Shown piece by piece: positions 16,912 through 25,331 of a stretch of DNA of 64,000 bases. Source of the stretch: Candidatus Pelagibacter sp. (GTDB taxonomy: Bacteria > Pseudomonadota > Alphaproteobacteria > Pelagibacterales > Pelagibacteraceae). The notes below the pieces were generated by a model. That model searched no databases and was not told the origin of the DNA. It saw only the letters and a program-made list of their open reading frames with translations. Where the stretch lies: assembly GCA_028227525.1 (NCBI GenBank), contig JAOJAE010000002.1, positions 35,268 to 99,267 on the forward strand. The letters are read 5' to 3'. A program made the position numbers and the translations under genes. Each line of letters opens with the position of its first letter. Position 1 is the first letter of the stretch.

Positions 16912-17615
16912 AGTCTATCTAAGCCTTTATTTTTAATTTTTACCAGTTCTGTATTATATTTCATTAAAAAAATTAGCAATGAAAAAAGAGCAAATGCCGC
17001 AGTCATTATCAGTAAAGGAAAAAGCATAGATGAATGAATTGAGCTTTTTGATAAAATGTTAATGGATGCTGGTTGATGCAGTGTGTTCCACCAATCTACA
17101 GAGTATTTAATGATTGGAACATTAACTATTCCTATTATTGTAATAAATGTTGTGATCTTAAAAACCTTTTCTTCATTTTCATAAATTCTCCATGAAATTA
17201 AATACATTGCATAAAAGAGTGCTAATATTAACATTGAAGTAATTCGAGCATCCCAAGCCCACCAAGTTCCCCAAGTTGGTTTTCCCCAAATAGAACCTGT
17301 AACTAATGCAATAATATTAAAAACAAAACCTGAGGGTGCCAAACTTTTTGCAATTAAAAAAAAATTCTTATTTTTAAAAATAAATCCACTAATTGATAAA
17401 AAAGTAATGGATGAAAAAATACCTAAAGAAATCCAAGCAGCAGGAACATGTACATACATAATTCTAACAGCATCACTTTGTTTATAATCTTCAGGAGACA
17501 AGATTAATGCTTCCATCAACCCTACAGAAAGTACAACCACAAATAATAACAAAATATATTTTGGAGCTTTTGAGGTTATTTGAAAAATTTTATTAGGTTG
17601 AAAAAGTTTAAACAT
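16908..17615 (-). CDS. ccmC: haem-handling protein CcmC
   Basis: The 235-residue protein has six membrane helices and the tryptophan-rich signature WGTWWAWDARITSMLI. Conserved histidines lie in YVHVPAAW and NTLHQPAS and probably ligate haem. It loads haem on CcmE in the periplasm. It is the first gene of the ccmC-D-E-F-G-H run. No ccmA or ccmB (ABC module) is present nearby. A 173-bp leader with a strong stem lies upstream. Confidence 0.94.
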   Translation of the reverse strand: MFKLFQPNKIFQITSKAPKYILLLFVVVLSVGLMEALILSPEDYKQSDAVRIMYVHVPAAWISLGIFSSITFLSISGFIFKNKNFFLIAKSLAPSGFVFNIIALVTGSIWGKPTWGTWWAWDARITSMLILALFYAMYLISWRIYENEEKVFKITTFITIIGIVNVPIIKYSVDWWNTLHQPASINILSKSSIHSSMLFPLLIMTAAFALFSLLIFLMKYNTELVKIKNKGLDRL

Positions 17616-17631
17616 ATTTAATCTAAGATTT

Positions 17632-17709
17632 TTAATGATGTTTATTATGAAAAGGATTTCCGATCAAGAATGCAGAGGGAGATAATAATTTGAAATTAAC
17701 GTTTAACAT
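17632..17709 (-). other. possible 25-codon leader ORF upstream of ccmC
   Basis: On the minus strand an ATG at 17709 opens 25 codons and closes with TAA at 17632, 16 bp before ccmC. The peptide ends in HNKHH, unusually histidine-rich. Its start codon lies inside one arm of the hairpin at 17662-17717. It could be a regulatory leader peptide for the haem-handling operon or a chance reading; no clear ribosome site is seen. It is listed so that it can be tested. Confidence 0.25.
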
Positions 17710-17717
17710 CCTTGATC
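17662..17717 (-). promoter_or_regulatory. stem-loop in the leader of the ccm operon
   Basis: The 11-nt arms at 17662-17672 (GATCAAGAATG) and 17707-17717 (CATCCTTGATC) pair around a 34-nt loop. On the minus-strand transcript the single non-Watson-Crick position becomes a G-U wobble, but on the plus strand it is A-C, so the structure suits a minus-strand RNA leading into ccmC. It could be an attenuator, riboswitch-like element or small RNA. I do not recognise an established RNA family. Confidence 0.45.
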
Positions 17718-17788
17718 AGAATATGGATTAAATATACTTAATTTATATGGCTTAGATTTGAGCTAAATGTGTTTGAAAAATGATAAGC

Positions 17789-18109
17789 TTAGTTGGACAT
17801 CTTAAAATAACTAGAGCCCTTTTTTCCTGAAAAAATCTCTTCAATTAATGGGTGCTTTATTGGCTCATCAGAGTCGTCCATCAGAAGATTTTGTTCTGAA
17901 ACATAAGCTTCATAAGTTATTTCGTCATTTTCAGCTAATAAATGATAAAAAGGCTGATCTTTTCTTGGTCTCACATTTTTTGGGATAGATTGATACCATT
18001 CTTCAGAATTGTTAAATTCAAAATCTACATCATATATTACACCTCTGAATTCGAAGTGCTTATGTTTTACAATATCTCCAATTGAGAATTTTGCTTTTTG
18101 AATTGGCAT
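17789..18109 (-). CDS. hspQ: HspQ-like heat shock protein / hemimethylated DNA-binding family
   Basis: The 106-residue protein matches HspQ along its length: AKFSIGDIVKHKHFEFRGVIYDVD at the start, then the stretch at 36-47 beginning SEEWYQSIP, then KDQPFYHLLAENDE and AYVSEQNLL. In enterobacteria HspQ binds hemimethylated DNA and acts as a specificity factor for Lon protease. It is a single gene, divergent from yciB across 87 bp. Nothing in that gap clearly matches a heat-shock promoter. Confidence 0.88.
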   Translation of the reverse strand: MPIQKAKFSIGDIVKHKHFEFRGVIYDVDFEFNNSEEWYQSIPKNVRPRKDQPFYHLLAENDEITYEAYVSEQNLLMDDSDEPIKHPLIEEIFSGKKGSSYFKMSN

Positions 18110-18196
18110 TACTATAAGTATGGGTATTTAAAAATAAAAATCAATGGTAAAAATATTAATGTTTTGTGATGTGGCAAATATGTTAGTATCTTTTAA

Positions 18197-18751
18197 GTGA
18201 ATAAATCTTTTTTAAAATTTGTTACAGATTTTGGTCCATTAGCTATATTTTTTTTCTATTACTACAATAGTGATAAAAATTTATCAGTTGCTATTCCTCC
18301 ACTTATAGTTGCAACTTTAATTGCTTTAGGTGTTGTTTGGTTTTTTGAAAAAAAAATACCTATGATGCCATTAATAAGTGGTATTTTAATTACATTCTTT
18401 GGTGGTCTTACAATTTATTTTAATGATCCAATATTTATTTATGTAAAACCAACGATTATAAATATTTTATTTGCTCTTGCTCTATTTTTTGGAAAATATT
18501 TTACCAAAGAGCCCGTTCTAAAAAAAATTATGGGTAAATCAATTCCACTTTCAGATTTAGGATGGGAATTACTAAACAAAAGATGGATGTTTTTTTTCTT
18601 TGGTCTTGCAATATTAAATGAATGTGTATGGAGAACTCAAACTGAAGAGTTTTGGGTAAACTTTAAAGTATGGGGAATGCTACCAATAACCATAATTTTT
18701 ACAGGTTTTCAGATACCATTAATCAATAAACATAAAATGGATGCCCAGTAA
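18197..18751 (+). CDS. yciB: inner-membrane septation/intracellular transport protein YciB (IspZ family)
   Basis: The 184-residue protein starts with GTG (18197) and has about five membrane helices. Family motifs are KFVTDFGPLAIFFFYYY at the start, FGKYFTKEPVLKKIMGKSIPLSDLGWELLNKRW in the middle and LNECVWRTQTEEFWVNFKVWG towards the end. YciB is linked to envelope synthesis and septation. It overlaps the following DUF2794 gene by 11 bp. Confidence 0.9.
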   Translation: MNKSFLKFVTDFGPLAIFFFYYYNSDKNLSVAIPPLIVATLIALGVVWFFEKKIPMMPLISGILITFFGGLTIYFNDPIFIYVKPTIINILFALALFFGKYFTKEPVLKKIMGKSIPLSDLGWELLNKRWMFFFFGLAILNECVWRTQTEEFWVNFKVWGMLPITIIFTGFQIPLINKHKMDAQ

Positions 18752-19079
18752 CTTAAAACTAGTAGTCAATAATCCGCATAAACAAATAGAAGAAAAACAA
18801 TTTTTTGAAAAAGAGGAGCTTAAAGTTATCTTAGATTTATACGCAAAAATGGTCTCGGAAGGATCGTGGAAAGATTATGGTTTAAGTATATCAAGCAAAC
18901 AAGTTAGCTTTAGTGTCTTTAGAAATGCAGCAGAAAACGCTTTATATAAAATTTGTAAAAACTTTAAACCCAAAAACAAAAATCTTAAATATTTAATAAC
19001 AGATACTACTGGTAAAATACTTAAAAACTCTTTTGATCTTAAATCTCTTTTAAAAAATACTAACTGGAAGAAACTTTAA
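18741..19079 (+). CDS. DUF2794 family protein
   Basis: The 112-residue soluble protein resembles the alphaproteobacterial DUF2794 family: FFEKEELKVILDLYAKMVSEGSWKDY, then FSVFRNAAENALYKICK, and ILKNSFDLKSLLK near the end. No function is known for the family, and no catalytic motif or membrane segment is visible. It overlaps yciB by 11 bp and is surely co-expressed with it. Confidence 0.78.
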   Translation: MPSNLKLVVNNPHKQIEEKQFFEKEELKVILDLYAKMVSEGSWKDYGLSISSKQVSFSVFRNAAENALYKICKNFKPKNKNLKYLITDTTGKILKNSFDLKSLLKNTNWKKL

Positions 19080-19089
19080 AGCTATTTAA

Positions 19090-19851
19090 TTATCTTCTTT
19101 GACCAAATAATCTAAGCAACATTATAAATAAATTTATAAAGTCCAAGTAAAGAGTAAGAGCACCCATCACAGCTTTTTTGCCCATCACTTCACCTGTATC
19201 ACTTACAGCATACATGTTTTTAATTTTTTGAGTATCATAAGCTGTTAAGCCTACAAAAATTAAAACTCCTAAAATTGATATTACAAAATACATCATTGAA
19301 GATTGCATGAAGATATTAACGATTGATGCAATAATAATTCCAATTAATCCCATCATTAAAAATGAGCCTAGCTTTGTTAAATCTCTTTTAGTTGTGTAAC
19401 CATAAATGCTCATCGCACCAAAAGTTGCTGAACATATAAAGAAAACTCTTGTTACACTCATACCTGTGTAAACTAATAAAATTGAAGATAATGATAAACC
19501 CATTAATCCTGCAAAAACCCAAAAGGTTGTTTGAGCTTTTGAAGCACTCATTTTATTAATTCCAAAACTCATATAAAAAACTATTCCTAAAGGTGCCAAC
19601 ATAACAAGCCATTTCAGTCCAGACATATAAATTGCATTACCAATTGATGTTAGGCCCACAATAGATCCTGCATCATTTGTAACCACTGACATTTTGAATG
19701 TTAGAAGTGCAACTATTCCTGTTAATAAAATTCCAGTTGCCATGTAATTATAAACTTTTAACATGTAGGCTCTTAAGCCCTCATCCATTACAACTGCTGT
19801 TTGTTGAGCTGATTTAGCTCTGTTTAATATTCCGTTTTTATCAAATTCCAT
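19090..19851 (-). CDS. Bax inhibitor-1/YccA family membrane protein
   Basis: The 253-residue protein has seven membrane helices. The family signature MSIYGYTTKRDLTKLGSFLMMGLIG is in the middle and GLTAYDTQKIKNMY with LYLDFINLF lies near the C-terminus. Bacterial members are inner-membrane proteins implicated in calcium leak or interaction with FtsH. A TTGAAT/TTATAT pair on the minus strand in the 83-bp upstream gap could be its promoter. It is convergent with the DUF2794 gene. Confidence 0.9.
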   Translation of the reverse strand: MEFDKNGILNRAKSAQQTAVVMDEGLRAYMLKVYNYMATGILLTGIVALLTFKMSVVTNDAGSIVGLTSIGNAIYMSGLKWLVMLAPLGIVFYMSFGINKMSASKAQTTFWVFAGLMGLSLSSILLVYTGMSVTRVFFICSATFGAMSIYGYTTKRDLTKLGSFLMMGLIGIIIASIVNIFMQSSMMYFVISILGVLIFVGLTAYDTQKIKNMYAVSDTGEVMGKKAVMGALTLYLDFINLFIMLLRLFGQRR

Positions 19852-19934
19852 AATGACTTACATATAATAGTCTTTTACTAATTATTCAAGATACCTTAAA
19901 AGATTAAAAATATCCAAATTAGAGAAAAAGCATA

Positions 19935-20972
19935 ATGAATTATAAAAAACTAGGTAATACTGATCTTGATGTAAGCACAATTTGTCTCGGTACCATGACT
20001 TGGGGCGAACAAAACACTCAAGAAGAAGGTTTTGAGCAAATGGATTATGCTCTAGATCAAGGTATAAATTTTTGGGATACAGCAGAACTATATGCTGTGC
20101 CACCAAGAGAAGAAACTTATGGTCATACAGAAATCATAATTGGTAACTGGTTTAAGCAATCCAAAAAAAGAGACAAGGTTATTTTAGCTTCAAAAGTTGC
20201 TGGACCTATGAGAGCTTATTTAAGAGGTGGTGGAAATAACTATGGCTTAGATAAAATGACTGAAGCAGTTAATGACAGCTTAAAAAGATTACAAACAGAT
20301 TACATTGATCTCTACCAACTTCACTGGCCTGAAAGAAATACAAATATGTTTGGTCGTCTTGGATATGAACATAAAGAAAATGGAGAATGGAATAAATTTG
20401 AAGATGTGCTTGGAAACCTTAAAAGATTTGTGGATGCTGGAAAAATAAGGGAGATAGGATTATCAAATGAAACTCCATGGGGTGTTTCAAAATATCTGGA
20501 ACTCTCAAAAGAAAAAAAACTTCCAAGGATGATGTCTATTCAAAATCCATATAGTTTATTAAATAGAACTTATGAAGTTGGTTTAGCCGAAATATCAATT
20601 AGAGACGAAATAGGACTTTTAGCATATTCACCATTAGCTAGTGGCTACTTATCTGGAAAATACAGAAACAATCAAATGCCAAAAAACTCAAGAATAGATC
20701 TAGACCCAGTTTTTTGGTCTAGATATGCAAAACCTAATACAGAAAAAGCAGTTGATGCTTATTATGAAATTGCTAAAAAACATGGTCTTGAGTTAGCTCA
20801 AATGTCTTTGAAATTTTTAGAAATTCAACCGTTTGTAACCTCTGTTATTATTGGTGCAACGACAATGGAGCAGTTGAAAACAAATATAGAAAGTGTAAAC
20901 ATAAATTTATCTGATGATGTCATTAAAGAAATTAATAACGTTCAAACAATTTATCCAAACCCATGTCCATAA
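19935..20972 (+). CDS. aldo/keto reductase (Tas/YajO-like)
   Basis: The 345-residue TIM-barrel oxidoreductase opens with MNYKKLGNTDLDVSTICLGTMTWGEQ, as in Tas-type enzymes. The catalytic tetrad is recognisable as D49 and Y54 (FWDTAELYA), the lysine in ASKVAG and the histidine in LYQLHWP. NADP(H) binding is indicated by VIIGATTMEQLKTNI near the end. It would reduce aldehydes or ketones in the cytoplasm; the substrate is unknown. It overlaps the IalB-like gene by 10 bp. Confidence 0.9.
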   Translation: MNYKKLGNTDLDVSTICLGTMTWGEQNTQEEGFEQMDYALDQGINFWDTAELYAVPPREETYGHTEIIIGNWFKQSKKRDKVILASKVAGPMRAYLRGGGNNYGLDKMTEAVNDSLKRLQTDYIDLYQLHWPERNTNMFGRLGYEHKENGEWNKFEDVLGNLKRFVDAGKIREIGLSNETPWGVSKYLELSKEKKLPRMMSIQNPYSLLNRTYEVGLAEISIRDEIGLLAYSPLASGYLSGKYRNNQMPKNSRIDLDPVFWSRYAKPNTEKAVDAYYEIAKKHGLELAQMSLKFLEIQPFVTSVIIGATTMEQLKTNIESVNINLSDDVIKEINNVQTIYPNPCP

Positions 20973-21475
20973 TTAAGAAAATTTTACTAATTTTGCCAAT
21001 AATTTTTATTGGTTTTTACAGTCAACTATCTGCGGAAGAAGTAAAAAAAATTGGTAAATATAAAGATTGGGAATCAATGGTTGTAACTGAAGCTACAGGC
21101 AAAGTTTGCTTTGCGCAATCTTCGCCTATCTTGCAGGCTCCAAAATCAAATAAAAGAGATGCCAAATTATTTATTGCTTTTAGACCTGCTGAAAAAATTA
21201 TAGATGAGGTAAGTGTTACTGCGGGCTATGAATTTAACAACAATAACTCTGTCACCGCAACTTCAGGCAAAAATAAATTCAAATTTGATATAAAAGAACA
21301 AGGTTTTGCTTGGATTGCAGATACTAAAGTTGAATTTAGAATGATCAGCAGAATGAAAAAGGGATCCAGAATTATGATAACTGGTTACAATCAACAAGGT
21401 TCTCAAACAATCGACCATTATTCTTTGCTAGGCTTTACTAAAGCTTACAACGCTACAAAAAAAGCTTGTAGTTAA
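20963..21475 (+). CDS. invasion-associated locus B (IalB)-family exported protein
   Basis: The 170-residue protein has a signal peptide cleaved near QLSAEE. The body has family features: KVCFAQSSPI, LFIAFRPAEKIIDEVSVTAGYEF, FAWIADTKVEFRMISRMKKGSRIMITG and DHYSLLGFTKAYNATKKAC with a terminal cysteine. In Bartonella IalB is tied to erythrocyte entry, but homologues are widespread in free-living alphaproteobacteria, where the role is unknown. It is probably periplasmic. It precedes argG by 4 bp. Confidence 0.8.
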   Translation: MSIIKKILLILPIIFIGFYSQLSAEEVKKIGKYKDWESMVVTEATGKVCFAQSSPILQAPKSNKRDAKLFIAFRPAEKIIDEVSVTAGYEFNNNNSVTATSGKNKFKFDIKEQGFAWIADTKVEFRMISRMKKGSRIMITGYNQQGSQTIDHYSLLGFTKAYNATKKACS

Positions 21476-21479
21476 TTTA

Positions 21480-22667
21480 ATGAATTCAAAAAAGAAAATT
21501 GTTCTAGCTTACTCTGGAGGCCTTGATACCTCTATAATTTTAAAATGGCTCCAAGAAAATTATGATGCAGAAGTAATTTGTTACACCGCTGATGTGGGTC
21601 AAGAAATTGATAGAAAAAAAATTATTACTAATGCAAAAAAATTCGGAGTTAAAAATATTATAATCAAAGATTTAAAAGATACATTTGTGAAAGATTATGT
21701 GTATCCAATGATCAGAGGTCATGCAATTTATGAAGGTGTTTATTTATTAGGTACATCCATAGCGAGACCACTAATTGCTAAAGATCAAATAAGAGTTGCT
21801 AAAAAATTTAATGCTTATGCAGTTTCGCATGGCGCAACTGGTAAAGGAAATGACCAGGTTAGATTTGAATTGGGATACCATTATTTTGGACCCAAAATAA
21901 AGATAATTGCTCCGTGGAGAATTTGGAAGCTAAAATCTCGAACTGATTTAATTAATTATGCAAAAAAACATGGAATAGACATTCCAAAAGATAAAAAAGG
22001 AGCTCCCCCTTTTTCAGTTGATGATAATTTATTTCATACATCAACCGAGGGTAAAATTTTAGAGAACCCAAAAAATTCTGCTCCTGAATTTATATTCCAA
22101 AGAACGACTTCACCTGAAAAGGCACCTAACAAACCAAGCTTTGTAACAATCAATTTTAAAAACAGTGACCCTATTGGAATTAATGGAAAAAAATTATCAC
22201 CTTCAAAATTATTAGAAAAACTAAATCTGCTTGCGGGTAAAAATGGAATTGGAAGAGTGGACTTAGTGGAGAACAGATTTATTGGAATAAAATCTAGAGG
22301 AGTATACGAAACACCAGGTGGAACATTATTAATTCATGCTCATAGAGCCATGGAGTCTGTAACTTTAGATAAAGAAACTATGCACAAAAAAGATCAAATA
22401 ATGCCAAGATATGCTGAACTTATCTATAATGGTTATTGGGACTCAAAAGAAAGATTTAAACTTCAAAAAATTGTAGATCTTAAAAAGAATAAGGTAAATG
22501 GCTCAGTTAAACTCAAACTTTATAAAGGAAATGTAATTATAGAATCTAGACAAACTAAAAGCTCTGCTTACTCTATGAAAAAAGTTTCTTTTGAGGAAAA
22601 CAAAACATTTAATAAATCAAATGTAGAGAGATTTATTAATTATCACAAAAAAAAACTTCGTTCTTAA
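21480..22667 (+). CDS. argG: argininosuccinate synthase
   Basis: The 395-residue cytoplasmic enzyme joins citrulline and aspartate in arginine synthesis. The ATP-pyrophosphatase motif AYSGGLDTSIILKWL is at the N-terminus. HGATGKGNDQVRFELGYHYF and DDNLFHTSTEGKILENP follow in order, as in ArgG. Length is normal. It is the middle member of a plus-strand run from the aldo/keto reductase to the DsbA-like protein, with gaps of 4 bp on either side. Confidence 0.97.
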   Translation: MNSKKKIVLAYSGGLDTSIILKWLQENYDAEVICYTADVGQEIDRKKIITNAKKFGVKNIIIKDLKDTFVKDYVYPMIRGHAIYEGVYLLGTSIARPLIAKDQIRVAKKFNAYAVSHGATGKGNDQVRFELGYHYFGPKIKIIAPWRIWKLKSRTDLINYAKKHGIDIPKDKKGAPPFSVDDNLFHTSTEGKILENPKNSAPEFIFQRTTSPEKAPNKPSFVTINFKNSDPIGINGKKLSPSKLLEKLNLLAGKNGIGRVDLVENRFIGIKSRGVYETPGGTLLIHAHRAMESVTLDKETMHKKDQIMPRYAELIYNGYWDSKERFKLQKIVDLKKNKVNGSVKLKLYKGNVIIESRQTKSSAYSMKKVSFEENKTFNKSNVERFINYHKKKLRS

Positions 22668-22671
22668 ATTA

Positions 22672-23289
22672 ATGAAAATAAACATTTTTGCAGATACCAT
22701 TTGTGGATGGTGTTTTATTGGACATACAAACTTAAATAATGCCTTAAAAAAATTTTCTAATATAAAATTTGATATTAAGCATGTACCTTTTCAATTAAAT
22801 CCTGACATGCCAACTGAAGGAATTTCTCGAGAAAAATATCTTGAAATAAAATTTGGTGGAAAAGATTATGCTGCTCCCATGTATGAAAATATGAGGTTAA
22901 AAGCAAAAGAGTCTGGCATGAATTTTAATTTGGATAAAATAAATAAAACTCCAAACACTGTTCTTTCTCATTTACTTATTATTTTAAGTGAACGATTTAA
23001 TTTAGGAAATGAAATTAAAGAAAAAATATATCAATCATATTTTATTGACGGACTTGATATTGGAAATTTAGATATTTTAATTAAAATTGCTAAACAAAAT
23101 AATATTCCTGAAAAAGAATTTAAAGACTTTATTAATGAAAAAAATATTGAACTTGTAAATTCAAAAATATCTGACGCTAGAGAAAAAAATATTAATGGTG
23201 TTCCTTTTTTTGAGATAGGAAAAGATTTTATTTCAGGTGCCCAAAGCTCTAGCCAATTAGAAAGCGTTATTAAAGCAAATTTAAACTAG
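22672..23289 (+). CDS. DsbA-family oxidoreductase (FrnE/HCCA isomerase-like)
   Basis: The 205-residue thioredoxin-fold protein has C11-G-W-C14 right after the first strand (IFADTICGWCFIGHTNL), an inserted helical domain, and INGVPFFEIGKDFISGAQSSSQLE near the C-terminus with the cis-proline loop. There is no signal peptide, so it acts in the cytoplasm. FrnE-like proteins catalyse dithiol/disulfide exchange under oxidative stress. It follows argG by 4 bp. Confidence 0.85.
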   Translation: MKINIFADTICGWCFIGHTNLNNALKKFSNIKFDIKHVPFQLNPDMPTEGISREKYLEIKFGGKDYAAPMYENMRLKAKESGMNFNLDKINKTPNTVLSHLLIILSERFNLGNEIKEKIYQSYFIDGLDIGNLDILIKIAKQNNIPEKEFKDFINEKNIELVNSKISDAREKNINGVPFFEIGKDFISGAQSSSQLESVIKANLN

Positions 23290-23311
23290 TATTTAGGACA
23301 ATTTGACATTT

Positions 23312-23335
23312 GTTATAATCTTTAAAGATTATAAC
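23312..23335. promoter_or_regulatory. perfect 24-bp palindrome upstream of a membrane-protein gene
   Basis: The arm GTTATAATCTTT is followed directly by its reverse complement with no loop, 8 bp before the ATG at 23344. A TTGACA hexamer lies just upstream (23303-23308) and TATAAT is inside the left arm, but their spacing (5 bp) does not suit one promoter. It could be an operator or a hairpin in the leader. It is followed by CTTAAT rather than a T-run, so terminator function is unlikely. Confidence 0.55.
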
Positions 23336-23343
23336 TTAATATT

Positions 23344-23802
23344 ATGGAATCGCTAAAAAACTGGATGGTAGATGCTGCAAATATATTGTTTGATGACAGC
23401 AAAAATGATCTTAGATCTTTACCAAGATCTGTAAGATTGCAAATATTATTAGTTTTAAGTTTTATTTGGACGACAGTTTTTAGTTTATATATTTTTTCTT
23501 ATACAACTTTTGCATTTGGTTGGGCGGGTCTTTATATAGCTCATATTGGTTTAATATTTGCTGTTTATATGACCTTCAAACATTTCCATAAAGCAGAAGA
23601 AAAATCTAGTAGTGTTTTTAAAACAAAAAATTTTGACCCCTTTAAAATAATGGTCATCGTTTTTGTGGTAGTATTTATTTTTGTGTTTTCGAAAGGAATT
23701 GAAGTTTTAACTAGTCCTAATCCTAGCTCATACTCTATTCCTTATGATGGACCATCTAAATCGGTGTTTGAAAAGTGGCTACCATTTAGTAAAGATAAGT
23801 AA
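23344..23802 (+). CDS. membrane protein of unknown function
   Basis: I do not recognise this 152-residue protein. It has an amphipathic basic start (MESLKNWMVDAANILFDDSKNDLRSLPRSVRLQ), three hydrophobic segments (about 33-52, 56-77 and 100-118) and a polar, proline-containing tail (NPSSYSIPYDGPSKSVFEKWLPF). Its last base overlaps the start of the PsiE-like gene (TAATG), so the two are coupled. The perfect palindrome just upstream may control both. Membrane location is certain, function unknown. Confidence 0.75.
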   Translation: MESLKNWMVDAANILFDDSKNDLRSLPRSVRLQILLVLSFIWTTVFSLYIFSYTTFAFGWAGLYIAHIGLIFAVYMTFKHFHKAEEKSSSVFKTKNFDPFKIMVIVFVVVFIFVFSKGIEVLTSPNPSSYSIPYDGPSKSVFEKWLPFSKDK

Positions 23803-24182
23803 TGGAAAAAATAGCAAAAAATTTACAACTAATTTTAATGTGTATTATTTTAATAAGCACAGTGATTGCTGTTGGTATAGAAATTAAAAATATGTTTCTA
23901 AATCAATCAGTAACACTAGCTGATTTGCTTTTAATGTTTCTGTATTTAGAGGTTCTTGCAATGGTTAGAGTATTTTGGGATCAACAATCAATTAGCATTA
24001 CTCTTCCTCTTTTAATCGCTATCACTGCTCTTGCTCGATTTATAATTTTGCAAGGTAAAGAAATGGATCCAACTGCATTAGTATATGAAGCTGTTGCTAT
24101 AGTTCTTATTGCAGCTGCAATTGTAATTTTAAGACTAAGACACAGTGATAAATTGGGTTTAAAGAAAAAAAAAACAAAATAA
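23802..24182 (+). CDS. PsiE-like (phosphate-starvation-inducible family) membrane protein
   Basis: The 126-residue protein has four hydrophobic segments and resembles the PsiE family (LADLLLMFLYLEVLAMVRVFW, ITLPLLIAITALARFIIL, LVYEAVAIVLIAAAIVILRL). The basic tail ends in KKKKTK. PsiE is phosphate-regulated in E. coli but has no known activity. It is coupled to the upstream membrane protein by a 1-bp overlap and lies 6 bp before the photolyase-like gene. Confidence 0.75.
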   Translation: MEKIAKNLQLILMCIILISTVIAVGIEIKNMFLNQSVTLADLLLMFLYLEVLAMVRVFWDQQSISITLPLLIAITALARFIILQGKEMDPTALVYEAVAIVLIAAAIVILRLRHSDKLGLKKKKTK

Positions 24183-24188
24183 TTTAGT

Positions 24189-25331
24189 ATGAAATTTGAA
24201 GCTTCGAGGGCTAAGGCCGTTGATAAATTAAATGATTTTGTTGAAAATAATCTTTCAGAATATTCTAAATTAAGAAATTTTGATTTTGGCCCTGATGATA
24301 GATCTAATATTTCATGCTTATCTCCGTACATAACTCACGGAGTAATAAATGAATTAGAAGTTATTGATAAATCCCTTAAAAAATTTTCATTTGCAAAAAA
24401 TGAAAAATTTATTCAGGAAGTTTTGTGGCGTGTTTATTGGAAAGGTTGGTTAGAATTAAGACCTAATGTTTGGTCAGATTATTTAGTCGAATTAAATAAT
24501 CTTAGAAATGAATTTAAAAGCAACCAAAAATATCTAAATGCGATTGAAGGAAAAACAAATATAGAATGCTTTAATCAGTGGGTAAAGGAACTAAAAGAAA
24601 ATAATTACCTTCATAATCATACCAGAATGTGGTTTGCAAGTATCTGGATATTTACTCTAGAATTACCTTGGCAACTAGGTGCTGAATTTTTTATGCAACA
24701 TCTTTATGATGGGGATGCTGCTTCAAATACTCTTGGCTGGAGATGGGTAGCGGGCATTCAAACACAAGGAAAACATTACCTTGCAAGTGAATGGAATATT
24801 AAAAAATTTACTAATAATAGATTTCAAAATATACAGCTTAATGAAAATGCCTCACCAATATTCAGTGACAAAACTTATTCTATTGGTAAAAAAGATTTTT
24901 TAAATTTTGAAATTTTAGAAGATAAAATTTTATTAATATTTGAAAATAATATGACTTTTGAATTTTCTGATTTTAAAGAACATAAATTTAAAAAAATTTT
25001 ATTAATCTCAAATGAATCAAATAGAAATATTAAATTAAGTGAAAAAGTATTGAAATTTAAAGCTAATCTTTTAAAGGATCAAAAAACAAGATTAATAGAA
25101 AAATCAATTAATTGTGAAACTATTAACATTAATGATTTAAAGAATATTACTGAAAAGGTTTATGCTCTTTATCCAACCGTTAGTGAAAATTTAAGTTTTA
25201 TTCAAGATAATCAATTACAAAATATAAAATTTTTATATAGAAAATTAGATCAGTTTTCTTGGCAATATTGTAATAAAGGTTTTTTTAATTTTAAAAATTA
25301 TATCCCAAAAATTATTGCTAATTTTAATTAA
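24189..25331 (+). CDS. photolyase/cryptochrome FAD-binding-domain protein with extra C-terminal domain
   Basis: The 380-residue protein starts directly with the helical FAD-binding domain of photolyases (about residues 30-215): LSPYITHGVI, FIQEVLWRVYWKGWLE, HTRMWFASIWIF and DGDAASNTLGWRWVAG at 174-189. The alpha/beta antenna domain that normally precedes it is absent. About 245-345 looks like an alpha/beta segment placed after it (KILLIFENN, FKKILLISNES, KVYALYPTVSENLSFI). It probably binds FAD; repair or signalling function is unproven. Its stop overlaps the convergent marC-type gene by 4 bp. Confidence 0.82.
   Translation: MKFEASRAKAVDKLNDFVENNLSEYSKLRNFDFGPDDRSNISCLSPYITHGVINELEVIDKSLKKFSFAKNEKFIQEVLWRVYWKGWLELRPNVWSDYLVELNNLRNEFKSNQKYLNAIEGKTNIECFNQWVKELKENNYLHNHTRMWFASIWIFTLELPWQLGAEFFMQHLYDGDAASNTLGWRWVAGIQTQGKHYLASEWNIKKFTNNRFQNIQLNENASPIFSDKTYSIGKKDFLNFEILEDKILLIFENNMTFEFSDFKEHKFKKILLISNESNRNIKLSEKVLKFKANLLKDQKTRLIEKSINCETININDLKNITEKVYALYPTVSENLSFIQDNQLQNIKFLYRKLDQFSWQYCNKGFFNFKNYIPKIIANFN

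Noticed and set aside
23303..23319. TTGACA and TATAAT near the palindrome as one promoter
   Set aside because: Only 5 bp separate them, too close for sigma-70.
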